Assembly (NCBI GenBank): GCA_028023455.1
Contig: JAQFVV010000014.1
Location: 3,845,336-3,909,335, forward strand
DNA from: Epiperipatus broadwayi
Lineage: Eukaryota > Onychophora > Udeonychophora > Euonychophora > Peripatidae
DNA: 64,000 nt
Reading direction: 5' to 3'
The first letter of the stretch is position 1. Each line of letters opens with the position of its first letter. The notes below the pieces were generated by a model. It made no database searches. It had not been told where the DNA came from and saw nothing but the letters and a program-made list of their open reading frames with translations. Of the stretch, positions 12,106 to 25,498 are shown in pieces. The position numbers and the translations under genes are program-made.

Positions 12106-12684
12106 ATCAAATCACAAACAAATTCAAACCCCTACAATATCTAAATCTTAAAAAATAAGTTGTAAATAAATCAGTAACAATAGACTTCTGAGCAAACAAA
12201 TATACAGAGAACAACTAATATCAAGAAAATAAATAAATAATGACTAAAATATTATTTATAGCATGATAGGCTTAATACTTGAAGAAAACTAGTTAGAAAT
12301 TTCAATATATAATATATACAATGTTAAGTATATTTTATGTGATATATAATCTATAAATATTATTTTTATTATAATATTTAAAATTATTAATAGGCATCAA
12401 ATCACAAACAAATTCAAACCCATACAATCTCTAAATCTTAAAAAATAAGTTGTAAATAAATCAGTAAAAATAGACTCTGAGCAAACAAATATACAGAGAA
12501 CAACTACTATCAAGAAAATAAATAAATAATGACTTATTATCTATAGCATGATATGCTTAATACTTGAAGAAAACTAGTTAGAAATTTCAAGATATTATAT
12601 AATATATACAATGTTAAGTATATTTTATGTGATATATAATCTATAAATATTATTTTTATTATAATATTTAAAATTATTAATAGG
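12106..12684. repeat. Tandem duplication, about 290 bp period
   Basis: The block beginning ATCAAATCACAAAC occurs at 12106 and again at 12396, and the two copies run in parallel to the shared end near 12393 and 12684 with a few substitutions and small indels. The near identity indicates a fairly recent duplication. The unit is A+T-rich, with no reading frame. A C homopolymer of about 10 bases follows at 12751. Confidence 0.85.
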
Positions 12685-13867
12685 TTTAATATTTTAATAA
12701 TTATAATTGATCATATAATTTATTTAAAAAATTTGTTTCAAATTCTCCTGCCCCCCCCCCCTCTATACAATTTAAATAATTTCGGCAATAATTTGAAATT
12801 TCATTATTTTGCAGTTTTTTTTTTTTTAAAAAAAGCAAAAAAAAAAAAAAAGATTTAAAAAGAGACAATGTCACTGTAGATTTTTATCCTTATATATAAA
12901 ATACTTATTTTGTCTGTTGTCTGAATATATGTTTGTTCATAATGCTTTACTGGAGCACCCTCTGATTTTTTTTATTCAGAAGATGTGACAGTAAATAATC
13001 ATCTTATTATATAAAATCCATATTTTATCTGTTGTGCATAATACTGTCAAATTCATAACAAAATATGAATTTTATTTAAAGAAAAACTATACCTAACTAT
13101 ATATAACTTATTTATCAAATATAACAGGTATATTTAAAAATCAGGCTGATTTATTCCAAACATTTATTTTTCAATGTTTTCATTGTAAATTTCTCATATT
13201 TATTTATATAATGTTAAAATCTTTTGTTTAATTTACATTAAATCTTAAAAAAAAAATCAACAACTGTTAAATCAACCAATTAAAAAAATGAGGGCTTTTT
13301 CATAGGCTAGATACAAACTTATTATTATAAAATCTATAAAAAAATGTAATTGTGTATTATTATTATTGATTGATTGATACATATTTAGTAGAACATTTAA
13401 GTTATGACTATGAATTGACGTTCAACTAATGAAATAGAATACTTAAATATGAATTTCTTTTTTAATAACACATTTGATATTTGGGAGTTTGAGAATAGTT
13501 TACTATATGGTGATCAAATTATATATATTGAAGCGGCTGGATCTAAGTTCGATCCGAGCTTTATGATATTCCACCTATTTACCTAATTTAAACCCTATTA
13601 CTAATTGTAAATATTTCCAGATCCTGTAATGAGAGTTTATACCCTTTTCCATATAAGTTTGACTTCGATTAAAAACTGCTCTGTTATTTAAATATTTATT
13701 AAAACTAATTATGTTATATTTAATTCTATTTATACTACCAATTATATTATGGTAAAATAATAATAAATAATGCTCTTTAAAGAGTATTTAATTATTTGAT
13801 CAGGCGTGTATTGCTTATAAATGGTTAAATATGCATTAGTATAAGATTTCATTACACTGGAATGTTT

Positions 13868-13973
13868 TTTTTTTTTAAGTGTCATAGCATCGGCCGGGAC
13901 GCGAACCCGCAACCCGGGCAACTGCCTGCAAGTGCAAGGAGTCGCGCTGACCTCTTGACCACCAATGCAAGAC
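13868..13973 (-). mobile_element. tRNA-derived SINE with 15 bp target-site duplication
   Basis: Read on the minus strand, it has a pol III A-box-like word TGGTCAAGAGG, then about 50 bases later a B-box-like GGTTCGCGTCC inside a T-arm-like hairpin, then GATGCTATGACACTT and a short A tail (the T run at 13866-13876 on the plus strand). It is flanked by an exact direct repeat TACACTGGAATGTTT at 13853-13867 and 13974-13988. It is much richer in G+C than its surroundings. The tRNA head is followed by an A tail, so this is a SINE rather than a functional tRNA gene. A remnant of the same 3' end occurs near 38681. Confidence 0.85.
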
Positions 13974-13988
13974 TACACTGGAATGTTT

Positions 13989-16900
13989 ATTTTATATTTT
14001 GCAATTTTGTCAAATTTTTATGATCAAAAGTCACATTCCTTTGATAAGTTTTAAATTGTGTTTTTTCAAAGACAATGGGGAATCTTTCATAAATTAATTC
14101 AAAATGACAAGTTTAATTTAAGAGCGGTTCTAATTTAAAATTGTTTGTTTAGATTTTACAATTCATTTTCTAAGTAGAAAATGAATTCAAAATAATGGAT
14201 TTGAAGGTCTTATCAAAGTAATGGATCGATTTTCAATTAGAGAAATTCCTTGTAGTAACAAGACAAAAGCTTTAGCTGTAAGGCATAGAGATCAGAATGG
14301 GCAGGAAAATCACAGAAAGGAGCATATAAATACCCTGGAAAATTACCTAGAGGCAACCATTACTTTCAATTTTTAATAAGAGTTAACACCAGAAATTATG
14401 TCCATTTTAATATTGAATCTTAATCGTATTTGCAGTATGGCATGCGGCTAACTTCAGGGATCTGATTGCTGGATCCCAAAGTTCCCCAATAAATCTTCAA
14501 ATGTTGCTACTGAAATAGAACTCTCAAATACCAAATCATAAGCTGCCTAAAATCCATAATGAAACTAATCTACAAAATGAATTTTATTTGAGTTAAGTGC
14601 ACACCTACATTTCTTCTAAACCTAACCAGACTCTGTGCTCCTAAATCAACAAGGAAGTCATGAAGGACTGGTAATTTTTAATTTTGATTAAACCACAACT
14701 TTCCAATCTGTTCATGAACTATCTCGCTAATTATGTTAAAAGTAATTATTGCCTTAAATCTTGTTTATTCATATAATTATGCTTAAAATTGTTACACAGT
14801 AATTCTCTATGTTGTTACATCTCTAGTTCTAAATTAATACTTTAATAATTTTCTTTTTCTTTTTATGGCAGTTTATTTAGACTAACTCTTACCTGTATTT
14901 GTTTTAATGAGTATTAATGTCATTTACTTGCAATATAATATGACAATAATACTCTCAACTCGATAATGTTTTCGTTTAAATTTATCCTAAAAAAATATTT
15001 ACTATATAAAGTTTTATAGCCTATTTCTTGCTATAAGAACTAAATTAATAATAGTTCTACTAATTATTGGGTTGAAAGATTTATTTAATTATTTGATATA
15101 ATTTTACTAAGAGCTGTTATAAATTTTATTAGCTTAACTTATAGCTACTATGCTCTTGACTAGGTTCATTTAATTTCTAAAAGAATATTCACATGTGTTA
15201 ATTTGAACTTATTAAGGGTTTGATGAAGTTTTGTGAGGGAGAGAAATATATTTTCTGAGTTAAGCCTGGTCTTCCAGCATTTGTGTTTGGGGAAAGCACG
15301 ATATAAAGGGGTGTTATTATTATATAATTGGCTTTAGGCATTTGCATATCGTAAGTTTGATTTTAATATTATTGACAAAGTCGTCACATCAAGCATTTAT
15401 ATTATATAATTTGGGCTTTAAATTTAATATTATGACAATTATATTATTTCTGTTCCTAGCATTGCTAGCATGAATGATTCTCTTGATTTCTTAGGTTTTT
15501 TTTATTCCTGTGGTATTATTTTATAATTGATTAAAACATAAAACAAATGTTATTTTCTCATTTGTTCATTGCTTAGTTGAAACACCAAAGGTTTATGGTT
15601 AAGTCCCTACCTGGCTTTCCCCATGTTCCACAACTATTTGTATGGCAAAAAGGTATTTGTTGAAACAAGTAGCCATTGATATTCTTGAATCTTCGACAAA
15701 ACCATTCACTTCATACTCATTCAAATGTTCACATGTGTTAGTACTGTTTTCATTGCTGAATTCAAATAACGGCCTACATTTTGCTTTGTAATTCATGACA
15801 AATTGATTCCTTTTAAAATTAAATTATTTTACATTTCTATGCAAGTCTAAATAATCGTACTTTTCCAAGTGCTTAATTGAAATCATACTTTTGTGTTCCT
15901 CATGCTTTCCATAAACTGATTTATAGAGTATTGGAAGACAAAGTTCACTTTCTTTTTTAATAAATTAGAAATGTATTTTCATTCTATATAAATATCAAAT
16001 TAATAGTCAACATACATAACTCATTTGACATATATGCCATACATATTTTAGTCACACATGTCTGTTTTGTTGGAGCATAGGTCATATATATACATACACC
16101 TATACCTTAGGTACTTATGCATCAATTATTGGTATATATAAAAAGAAAAAACCCCCATTAACTTTGTATATTGTAATTTTATGTTTTAAGACTAGAGATA
16201 ATTTATGCAAATCATCATCATAATTTATATAATCAGTGCTTGTATTAAATATTATATATTATAATTGGTGTCTGACCTATCATTATTTATTAATTAGATT
16301 AAGTACTAGTGTTTACTGTTGTTTTGGAAACCCAAATATATATTAGTTGATTTATTCAGAGATATCCATAAATAGTTCTATACCACATTATTTTAGAATC
16401 AGTTAAGTAGTCTCATTAGTAATCATATCCATTGAGCTAGTTCGTGGCACATATTATCATTGTATGGTCATTGTAGGTTATACATGACATGTTTGATCTG
16501 GGATCTTGGGATGGGGTTCAAATCCAAACTGGTCTCAAATCAAATCAAGATCAGGATGGCTCGAAGTCCTTCCATGATCTAAGATCATGTTGGTGGTAGG
16601 ATGTGGTAACTGGTACAATATATATTTACATGGCCAATAAAAATTTTCTGCTTTTATAATCCTTGTGTAAACTAGAAAATTGACAAAAAATAGAAAAAAA
16701 TTAAATGCACATATTAACAAAAAAATTAATAAAGAATTCAAATTTTATCTGATTTCAAATTGTTATACATCATTTTAAAGATGGAATTAAGCAACAACAA
16801 ATGCTGAAATTTCTGTTGAAATCATGTTTATAGTTTTCATGCAATTTAAAAAAGAAGACAAACTTTCAATGAATCAGTAAATTTCAATGAATCAGCTGCT

Positions 16901-17052
16901 GCTAGCTCACATCACACTACAAAGATTCAATCTGTTAAATTACATGTACATAATGTTGTCCAAAAGATCTGTATTCTTAATCAATCAATAAATTATAATT
17001 AAATTGAATTGGCTATTGCTTTGAATTAGTTATAATTTATGAGTAAAAGTAT
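13989..17052. other. A+T-rich DNA without a recognisable gene
   Basis: Only short open frames occur (for example minus 15599-15796 and minus 16535-16741), and neither resembles a family I know. One B-box-like word near 16513 is discussed among rejected items. Several TA-rich tracts lie around 16081-16140. Confidence 0.5.
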
Positions 17053-17152
17053 ATACATATTAAAAAACAAAAAAAAAAACCCAGACTTATAAATCCAAGA
17101 AATATCATATTATTTCTTGGATTTATGTCCTTTTTTTGTTTTTTATATGTAT
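17053..17152. repeat. 100 bp inverted repeat
   Basis: The segment runs ATACATAT, A-rich block, AAATCCAAGAAATA, then TATTTCTTGGATTT, T-rich block, ATATGTAT, so the two halves are reverse complements apart from a few bases in the poly-A/poly-T part and the centre. It is probably a small foldback or miniature transposon. No target-site duplication is evident beyond TA-rich sequence. Confidence 0.7.
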
Positions 17153-18433
17153 TTCCTTTGGTTAGTTTTTTATATTTTTATATGCATATATATATTGTAA
17201 TAATTTGAGTGCTATTGAGATCCAAATCCATCTATGGTCAGACCCAGGGTCTTTGGGTAGGATGCTGGAGATAATGCAATGAAGTACATAATCAATGATT
17301 GCATCTATTCTTAATTGACTAGCTCTAAACCTATTTATTAAATCTAGATACAATTTAGGTTAGTTCACCCACCTCACACCCCTTTCTTTAGATCCTTTAT
17401 GTTCCAGTATTCAAACCCAGGGAAAATTCATCTTTGACATTTTTAACAGGAATGAACATATACACATAATAACTTCTGCATCTTTATATAGGTTACAACT
17501 AGCATCATTAGTATTTAATTTATTATAGAACTATTATATGAGAATGAAATTTGTCTGTGTATATATTAAGGCTAATATTTGGCTGTTGAATGTAGAATTG
17601 AATCAATAAATCAGAGACTGGAATAATGCAAATAAATTGTTTAACATTTATTGATTATAACAGAATGAATTAAAAATAAAATATTTTAACGAGAACAATA
17701 AAAAAAGAATTATATGTGCCAAGCGTGAACCTCTATCACATCATCAATTAAGTCATCTTAGAGTTCCAACCCCTTTTACCTGATTGTAAAAATCCATTAT
17801 GATACTAGCCATTCACAAGATTATTGAAAAGAACAATGATAAATATATATATTAATACTCCAAAATAACCATGATGCTGACTATCTAAATTTATATATCC
17901 ATTTTTATATATTTACAGTAACATCATTGTTTATCCTTAGTTGAAGAGATATCACATGATTAGGTTTTCCAAAACTAAGATGTAAATCACTATTGTCATC
18001 GATAAGAACATATATATATATATATATATTATACAAGATAGTTAGTCATTCATAGTGAAAAGTAACATATAATGATTGTTAATCAACAAAAAAAAAATAA
18101 CTTGAACTCTGTCTTGTATCAAGTGTCCGTATTCAATTTGTGATAATAAATGAAGATCTTACCTCATTCACATGGATGATTTAGATGTCAGACCACTAAA
18201 AGGGAAGGGTAGGTCTAAACTTTATTTACAAAAATAATAATAAAAAAAATTAAACATAGCCATCCTCTCCTCTTTTCTCTCAACATTAATGATGGAATCT
18301 CCCGAGACACAAATTGTGAAGTTCACACTCCTGAATATGAAAACAAAATAACAATTTAAAAAAAAATAAATAAATAAAATTTACAAAAGTAATCATATGT
18401 CAAAATTCAATGGTTGAATCAAAGTTCATCAAA

Positions 18434-18640
18434 TCATCCTGATAATAGTTCATTAGTTTTGGCATGAAATTCTTTGATAACACACTTAAATTCTAGGTAT
18501 TGTCTTTCTCTGATGAAGGATTGTTCACATAGCGATGTCTCCTTGCATCATTTAGGACACAAGTGCATCGATCCTCAGCTAGCTTCTCTTTTGATTCTCC
18601 TGTGTACATCTTGGGTTGAGTAATAGGCATCTTCTTGGGG
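18434..18640 (-). pseudogene. Frameshifted protein-like fragment, unidentified
   Basis: Minus-strand frames with protein-like composition abut out of phase. The upstream part contains KMYTGESKEKLAEDRCTC, and the downstream part, ending with a TGA at 18434-18436, contains FIRERQYLEFKCVIKEF. The residue mix (Arg, Glu, Cys, His) is unlike the Ile/Phe/Tyr-rich random frames here. It may be the decayed remnant of a transposon protein or of a host gene. I do not recognise the family. Confidence 0.3.
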
Positions 18641-19488
18641 TATTATCGAAGTAGATAATGAAAGTTTCATGTGGTCATGTTAGGGAAGACAATGATCAAA
18701 CATTACAGCATGAATGTTTTACCCCATACACATTTTACAGTATTTTATAAAATTGTTTGAGTTCACAGTCTATGACCTAATATTGAATAGGTTTCTTTTG
18801 ACATTAGATAAACTACTCCATACTTTCTTTTTGTGTTCTCTTCTATCAACATTCAAAAATATCAAAGTTCCTTCATTCACAACTTGAAAATAATTTTGTC
18901 ATTACACAAATTTGTTTAACTTCACTTAATAAACTATTACTATTAAATTTGATGTAGTTTTATATTACTGTATTTGATCAATAAAAATTGTAACTTCAAA
19001 CAACATTCTCCATTTTCCAGTGTTCAAAATTTGCTTTCAGTTGATATTAGTTTTTTTTATAGCACAAGCATTATTTTCAAGAAATGATTTTAAAAAAACA
19101 TTTGGTTTTTTATATTGCCTTTGATTTCTGTTATGTGTTGCACTAAAATCCTCATTTCCTTTTAAATCAATGTAGCTGTTCATTGTTGTATTTATACTAT
19201 CAATAAGACAATTCATAAAAATAAATAAAATAGAATTACAATTTTATTTTCATACTCAGTTTCCTAGTGACTAAACTTGACATCAATGTCATTTCCAAGT
19301 TTGCTTAATTTCAATTTTTGTCATGTAGTATTACTTGGTTTAAAACATACAACACAATCGGTCTAGGTTTATCTAATAGTGTATATATAGATTATTTCCT
19401 TTTATTATTTTGCTATACTAATAATCAAAAATATATATATGATAATCTATCGCGACTTTCTTTTGACAAATGTTACCAAATGAGCATA

Positions 19489-19525
19489 CACACACGCACA
19501 CACACACACATATATATATATATTC
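19489..19525. repeat. (CA)n-(TA)n microsatellite
   Basis: An ACACAC run passes directly into an ATATAT run, a compound dinucleotide repeat of about 35 bp. Open frames on both strands over this stretch are artefacts of the repeat. Confidence 0.85.
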
Positions 19526-19649
19526 ATGCTCAAAATAGTGAAATAACATTCATGTGATCCACATGAGTTTTTAGATGGGTTCAAATTAAAATGTGAGCTA
19601 ATTTTAGCTGGCATGATTGGATTGTAAGCCACTCTTACAATATATATAT

Positions 19650-21269
19650 ATTAATATTATAATAGATTACTTCAAATGTATTAATATATATAATATTTGA
19701 GTTTAAAACTCATGACACTATACAATAAATCTTTAATTAATAATAAAAGAGCAGCTCCTTTATTATGCCCCATTTATTAATATATCAGCTTATTTAAAAC
19801 ACTTTGATAAAAAGAATGAATATTTAAATTAATTGGACAATGTATCTAAATATGCTTTAAATTGATTTCTTTCAATAAATGGTATGCTTGAGAATGTTCT
19901 TAATTTAAACATTATCAACAATGAATCAAATAAATGAAAACATATAATAGATTACTTCCAGTTTTTAATATGTTTAACATTCGAGATTAATGTATATGGA
20001 CATATTGTAACCCATGACTGAATCAGATTGAAGATGAGCAAAAAATTCTTGGTTTATAGAAGTGTGTTTATATTAGATATTTTTTCTATCAGTGTAAACT
20101 CTCGAATATGAACATAGATGAAAGTATATTTATTTATTCATTTGATAAATATAATAAAAAATAACTATTCTATAATCTGATGCGATAAGTCATTGTAATA
20201 ATAATAAATATCTCACGGTACTAAAACGGATTCTTTTGAGTATCTACTGTGTAACAATGTATAATAAATAAAAAAATATTCTAATAGAAACAATTAAGTT
20301 TATTCACATAAATTTAATCTTTTATTACCATATTACATGTATTAAGTCGATTATTTTTGCTCAAGGTTCTTAATCAAATTTAATCAATCATTATTTTTAA
20401 AAAATATATCCATTCTGGAAATGAGGGAATCTGTGATACCTTATCATATCTTATTGAATTCTGCATTTTAGTTAAAGATGGGAGTATGAAATAGCAAATA
20501 AATTCCATAAAAAGAATGAGCTTAATGGAATAAAAGTATAACCTAGTTTATTCAATTAGCATTAAATGATGATGCTTGCAATCATTAACAAACAACGTTA
20601 TTATAAATAATTTATTTATTATTAATGAACGATTATATAAACAAATAAAATTATTAAAAACCAACAAAAATAATAAAAGTTATCTTTAATATTATATTGC
20701 TTTGTTTTTTCTAGTAAATACTTTTAATTTTGGGTTGTGATTGCATGTATTTCAATAAAGTGATATGCACAACAAGACAACATATTAGAGAGGATATTCA
20801 ATATTCATTCACTACATTATGTTAATTAAAGGTGGATATTAGAATATTTTATCCCTTTATATCTTTACACTAATCTTTGGCATAGTAACAACCTCATTTA
20901 TAAGTATCGGTCTAATTACTTAACCTTGTTTGAAACAGGTAAAGTGTTCAATCAGTACTAGTATTAATTTTCTAACTATTAATGTGATTTCATAAAATCT
21001 GACAATTATATGTCTTAGTGGCACAACAGTGTATTCTTTCTAGTTTACACTATCTTTTAAATTTTTTAGTTATAGTCAGGAGTCTATCTCAAGTAATTCG
21101 TACGGCTATAATCATCAATGCCATGTAATTGCTTTGTTATATAATTTAGCATTTAGAAAATCATATACCCTCTTTCCTGAAGACAAAAAAAAGTAAAATT
21201 TTCAGTTATTTATTAACTTACTCAGGATCATTTAATTTATCAAATAACATAAAGATGTTAACAAGGATG
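19650..21269. other. A+T-rich DNA without a recognisable gene
   Basis: I found no coding-like frame, no long inverted repeat and no repeat family shared with the rest of the window in this stretch. Confidence 0.45.
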
Positions 21270-22200
21270 TCATCATCATCATTATTGTCAACCATTATCA
21301 ATTCACTGCAGGATGAAGATCTTTCCAAGTTCAATCCATATTCTCTGATCTTTAGCTTCTCTTCTCCACATCACCCCTGCACACTTTCTTATTTCATCCA
21401 TCCATCTGACTTGTAGTCTCTTTCTAGGTCTTTTACAATCTCTTGGAATCCAGTTTAAGATTTCAATTGTTTATATATTGTCATCTCTTCTAACAATATG
21501 TCCAGCCCAACTCCAAGTCAGTATTTTAATTTTTTTTAATGAGGTCAGTAACAACTGTTTGTTCTCTTACCTATATATTGTACTTTTGATCTCTTCTTGT
21601 TACTCCTAACATGCATCTCTCCATACTACTTTGACTGGTCTTCAGTCTCTGTATTGCTCTTTTATTAAGTGTCCAAGTCTCACATTCATAAGTAAGAACT
21701 GGCAAAGCACATTTATTAAAACCATTTTTTTCAAACACAGAAACATATTTCCTTTTAGTATCAAGTTATTTCTACCAAATGCACTCCAACTAAGATTAAT
21801 TCTATGATTAATTTCATCAATTATGTTTCCATTTGTAGTAATAATCTGATCAAGATATTTGTAGTTGTTAACTTCTTCCAACTCATCTTAATCAATCTTT
21901 ATTTTCATCTTTTGAGAAAATCCATTAAATATTACTTGAGTCTTTTTAACATTTATCTTTAGTCCTACTTTCTTACTTTCATCTGATAACTCCTGAAACA
22001 TTTCCTGAAGTTCTACACCACTGTTTGCAAAAACAACTACATCATCTGCAAAATTTAAATGACTTAAATAATCTCCATTTACTTTAACTCCTTTAATCAA
22101 GGAAATAATAAATTAAATATGAATGGGTTTATCTGAGATTGTACACTATCTTAAACTTCATACAACATCTCCAATACAAATATTATAAAAGACATAACAC
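21270..22200 (-). pseudogene. Decayed RTE-like LINE, reverse transcriptase and 3' end
   Basis: Minus-strand translation of about 22142-21888 reads through the palm region of a non-LTR reverse transcriptase: a QSQINPFIFNLLF stretch resembling the QGDPLSPLLFNL motif, then GVKVNGDYLSHLNFADDVVVF with the catalytic FADD motif, then KVGLKINVKKTQ. After a stop near 21888 the next frame continues with NNYKYLDQIITTNGN, the conserved YLG-type block. Further downstream lies untranslated 3' sequence ending in a CATCATCATC-type simple repeat at 21270 (plus strand). Stops and frameshifts make it defective, and the 5' part (endonuclease) is missing. RTE clade is my best assignment. Confidence 0.8.
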
Positions 22201-24060
22201 TTATACTAATTCTACCACTAATCTAAGGTAATTATCTGTATCTTTGTCTTATCCATATTATTTTGAAAACTTTATTAATATAATAATAATAATTTATTCT
22301 AACTGGCTATAAATAATTTTTTTAAAAAGTATATGGCTCAGCAAGGAATGAGTAATCCATTGATTTGAATCAGTTAAATAATCTTCATTATCATTTTAAG
22401 CAGCTTTATACACAATGCAATAAGTTAATCCTTAATTCAATATGAGTTTATGGTGAGATGTAGTCAATATTATTCTCAACAAGTTAATTCAATTTTAAAG
22501 AAAAGATAAATGATTACTGAAGTATTATTATTATGAGTAGTAACATCCATAAGTAATATTGAAATTCCATTAATGACTTAAAATATTAATATTTTGTTTC
22601 CTTTTAAATAATATTCAGTGATAATTATTACTGATGTTGTAATTTACCCATTTAGGTTGATGAAAATAAAACATTTTGCCAATAGGCAAAATGCCTGTCA
22701 GGTTTCTCTATTCCTCCACGGAAAGGAAAGCTAACAAAGTGGCTATTTTAAATTTAAACCTGGTAGGGTTCTTTATGCACTGTAATTTAACAAAGACTTC
22801 TTAAATTTTGACAAGGGATTATATTTATAACTTATAATAATGTGGTCTATGATATTATCCAATACTATCTAAAGCTCTTCACTGTACAAATTTGCATTGA
22901 GAAAATATGTTGTATTGCTAGGGTAACCATTGGAAGCAAGTGAGTTTGCGCATCTGGAGACTCTAAAAAGCACCAATTTTGGAGACATGGCATGAAAATG
23001 AAAATGAAAATATTACATTTTTAATATTATACCCTATTTTACAATATTTCTTCACAAAAAATATACAATGGTTTATTTTACAAATAAATAATCCTTAGCA
23101 TTAAAATATTAAACTATAATAATTGTTTTTTATAAAATTTTAGTGTTCTCAAAATTTTAATTAATAAATTTACCTAATAAATAATTTATCAGTTGACTAG
23201 TAATATTCAATAAAAAAAAAACTAATTTAATGTATTTCTTATAACCTTTCAAATTGATTATGTTTTTTTTTTTTAAAAAAAAAGACAATGTATTTTGATA
23301 TGCAATAATTAAAATCTGTGAGGAAGACATTTTAGATAATTTTTTTAGCTAATTTATTCTTTTTGGCAGTATTTATAAAAGATAATTTAATTCAAGTTTT
23401 GATCATTTCATTAGTCATAATACCTACAACAGTGATCAATTTACTTCATTTCAAAAGAAAAGCAAGCCAGTAATTTTTTTTACACTTTATGGCTATATCT
23501 ATAAATTCCTATTGTAAATATAAGATTACAATATATATATATTGTGCCCTTTATATATGGGTCACCATTTAAGTTTTGTGCTAATCTAGTGGAAAATTTT
23601 AAATTTAAGAAGTATTTTAAACTATTTTATATATCAAGAAGTAAGGGTACAATATATATATATATATATATCATTAAAATCGAGTCAGCATTTAAACAAT
23701 CCCTATATAAATAACAATCAGCAATTTCAAACTGTTGTTATGGAAACCTTTTAATATTATGTATATATTCTTTTAATATATGTTAATTTATGATTAAGAC
23801 TCATACCAATGTACAATAACTATTTTAAATACTCTCCCATCAACTATTGAAAGAAATCAATTTGAAATATATTTCGATACATTGTACAATTGATTTAAAC
23901 ATGTATTTTCTCTAATCAATTTAAACGAGCTTCTATTAATAAATAAAGCACAAAAAAGTGCTATTTTTTTTTTTAGTTTTTGTCATACACTAAGTTAGAG
24001 AGTATTTAAAATATTGTATAAAAGCATGTGCTTTTATCTAGAACATTTTATATATGTGTA

Positions 24061-24123
<63 letters not shown>

Positions 24124-24891
24124 TGAATATTATATATAGATATATTGCAATGATCAGATTTGCATATTCATGTAACAAAACCCAGACTTCAGACAAAATA
24201 CCCTTAACCTCATCAAAATAGGACATGAAGGTCCCATATCCAATCAAGTTTTAACCTATTTACTAGAGTTATATAATTTAACACCTCATAAATGACATTT
24301 CTGAGGTTACACACATGCTTTGATTTAATTCATGAGCTGTCTCCAAACAGGCAGAGGCATGAGGCTCATAATCCAACCACACATGCAATACACAAACAGG
24401 TTAATAAACCAATAATGGGCTAAATAAGGCAATATTAACATCTCAACTATAATGCATATCAAACATATTTAATCTATAATTTAGTTGGATTGGGATATTG
24501 TAAAATAATAATGAAGATGAGATAAATTTATTATAATTAATAATAATGAAAAATACAATAAAATAAGTTACATTTAACCATAAACTCAAAATACAATTAA
24601 TTTAACACATACAGATGTTATACAATCGAATGAGATTGACTGGAAGTAATACTGGGTACGATCTCATTTAAGTATAAAAAATAACTTTGTGTCCAGTGAG
24701 TAATTTATGCTATGATAATTTAATATACCAAATAATATTGATTCGTATGTCTTGGTTTGCCAACTGATAAAGTAACAAGGTTAGACAGACATATATTAGT
24801 TACTACAGCATTATAGCTGTAGCTGTTTACATTAAGCTAAATAAGAGAACACAATAATAAAGCTCAAGAATGATGCAAATCAGAATTCATC
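22201..24891. other. A+T-rich DNA without a recognisable gene
   Basis: Contains a long TA microsatellite at 24064-24121 and shorter TA tracts near 23531-23541 and 23651-23671. I see no coding-like frame. Confidence 0.45.
24064..24121. repeat. (TA)n microsatellite
   Basis: An uninterrupted alternating AT run of about 58 bp. The minus-strand frame over it translates to alternating Ile-Tyr and is not a gene. Confidence 0.95.
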
Positions 24892-25016
24892 AAACCAGAT
24901 ATTAAACAAGGCAAAACTCTCCATACAGTAGTGCCACCCTGTGCCAACCAGAGTAATCAATGGATGACAGAAGGCTTGTGCATAAAATCTCTATCTAATG
25001 CCTACTCATCCAATAT

Positions 25017-25056
25017 CCCCAGACTAGTTTCTGGCATGTGGCCTTCATCAGTGAGG
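25017..25056 (-). ncRNA. Hammerhead ribozyme motif, family A left arm
   Basis: Minus strand: CCUCA (stem I), CUGAUGA (25045-25051), stem II GGC pairing GCC around a five-base loop and flanked by an A-A apposition, GAAAC (25027-25031), a two-base stem III loop, GUC cleavage triplet, then UGGGG closing stem I with one G-U wobble. The catalytic boxes are intact. The A-A in place of the usual G-C pair at the base of stem II may lower activity. Confidence 0.6.
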
Positions 25057-25277
25057 AGCTTTGGATCTGAGAGCATTGCACTTAGATCTTAGGATTTAAT
25101 GCAACCCTCCAGCACCCACCTTTTATCTCTACTTCGCTATAAAACTATGAGAATGAAATTGAAAACAAAAATATTTTCAATCTAAGCTCAATAGCTTATA
25201 TAGTCATATAAAAGATGTTTGCTGGTGGGTTGCATTAGATCCTAAGATCTAGGTGCAGTGCTCTCAGATACAAAGCT

Positions 25278-25317
25278 CCTCACTGACAAAGGCCACAAGC
25301 CAGAAACTAGTCTGGGG
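25278..25317 (+). ncRNA. Mutated hammerhead motif, family A right arm
   Basis: Same layout as the left arm, but the first box reads CUGACAA (25283-25289) in place of CUGAUGA, two core changes that should abolish cleavage. GAAAC is at 25303-25307, the GUC triplet ends at 25312, and UGGGG follows. Confidence 0.6.
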
Positions 25318-25498
25318 ATATTGGATGAGTAGGCATTAGATAGGGATTTTATGCACAAGCCTTCTGGCATCCATTGATTACTCTAGTTGGCACAGAGCGG
25401 CACTACTGTATGGAGAGTTTTGCCTTGCTTATAAACAATTATGTGCTAGTATAAGAGATGGTAATCATGTGATACTTAATGGTGTAAACCAGATATTA

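Larger units (their letters stand above)
24905..25485. mobile_element. Hammerhead-bearing foldback element, family A copy 1
   Basis: The left arm (24909-25150) and right arm (25205-25427) are reverse complements around a loop near 25150-25200. The right end alone carries a further outer segment (about 25428-25485, ending ATCATGTGATACTTAATGG). An exact 13 bp direct repeat, AAACCAGATATTA, flanks it at 24892-24904 and 25486-25498. Ribozyme cores lie in both arms (25017-25056 minus, 25278-25317 plus). No protein is encoded. The one-sided outer segment plus the long duplication suggests a retrotransposed RNA with a defined and a truncated end. Confidence 0.85.

Noticed and set aside
13490-13575. 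tRNA T-arm-like stretch with AGTTCGATCC near 13548
   Set aside because: The T-arm-like hairpin is plausible but no A box at the right distance, no A tail and no target-site duplication were found. Possibly a worn SINE, but not supportable.
16513-16523. B-box-like GGTTCAAATCC
   Set aside because: No A box or tRNA-like fold around it; such an 11-mer can occur by chance in 64 kb.
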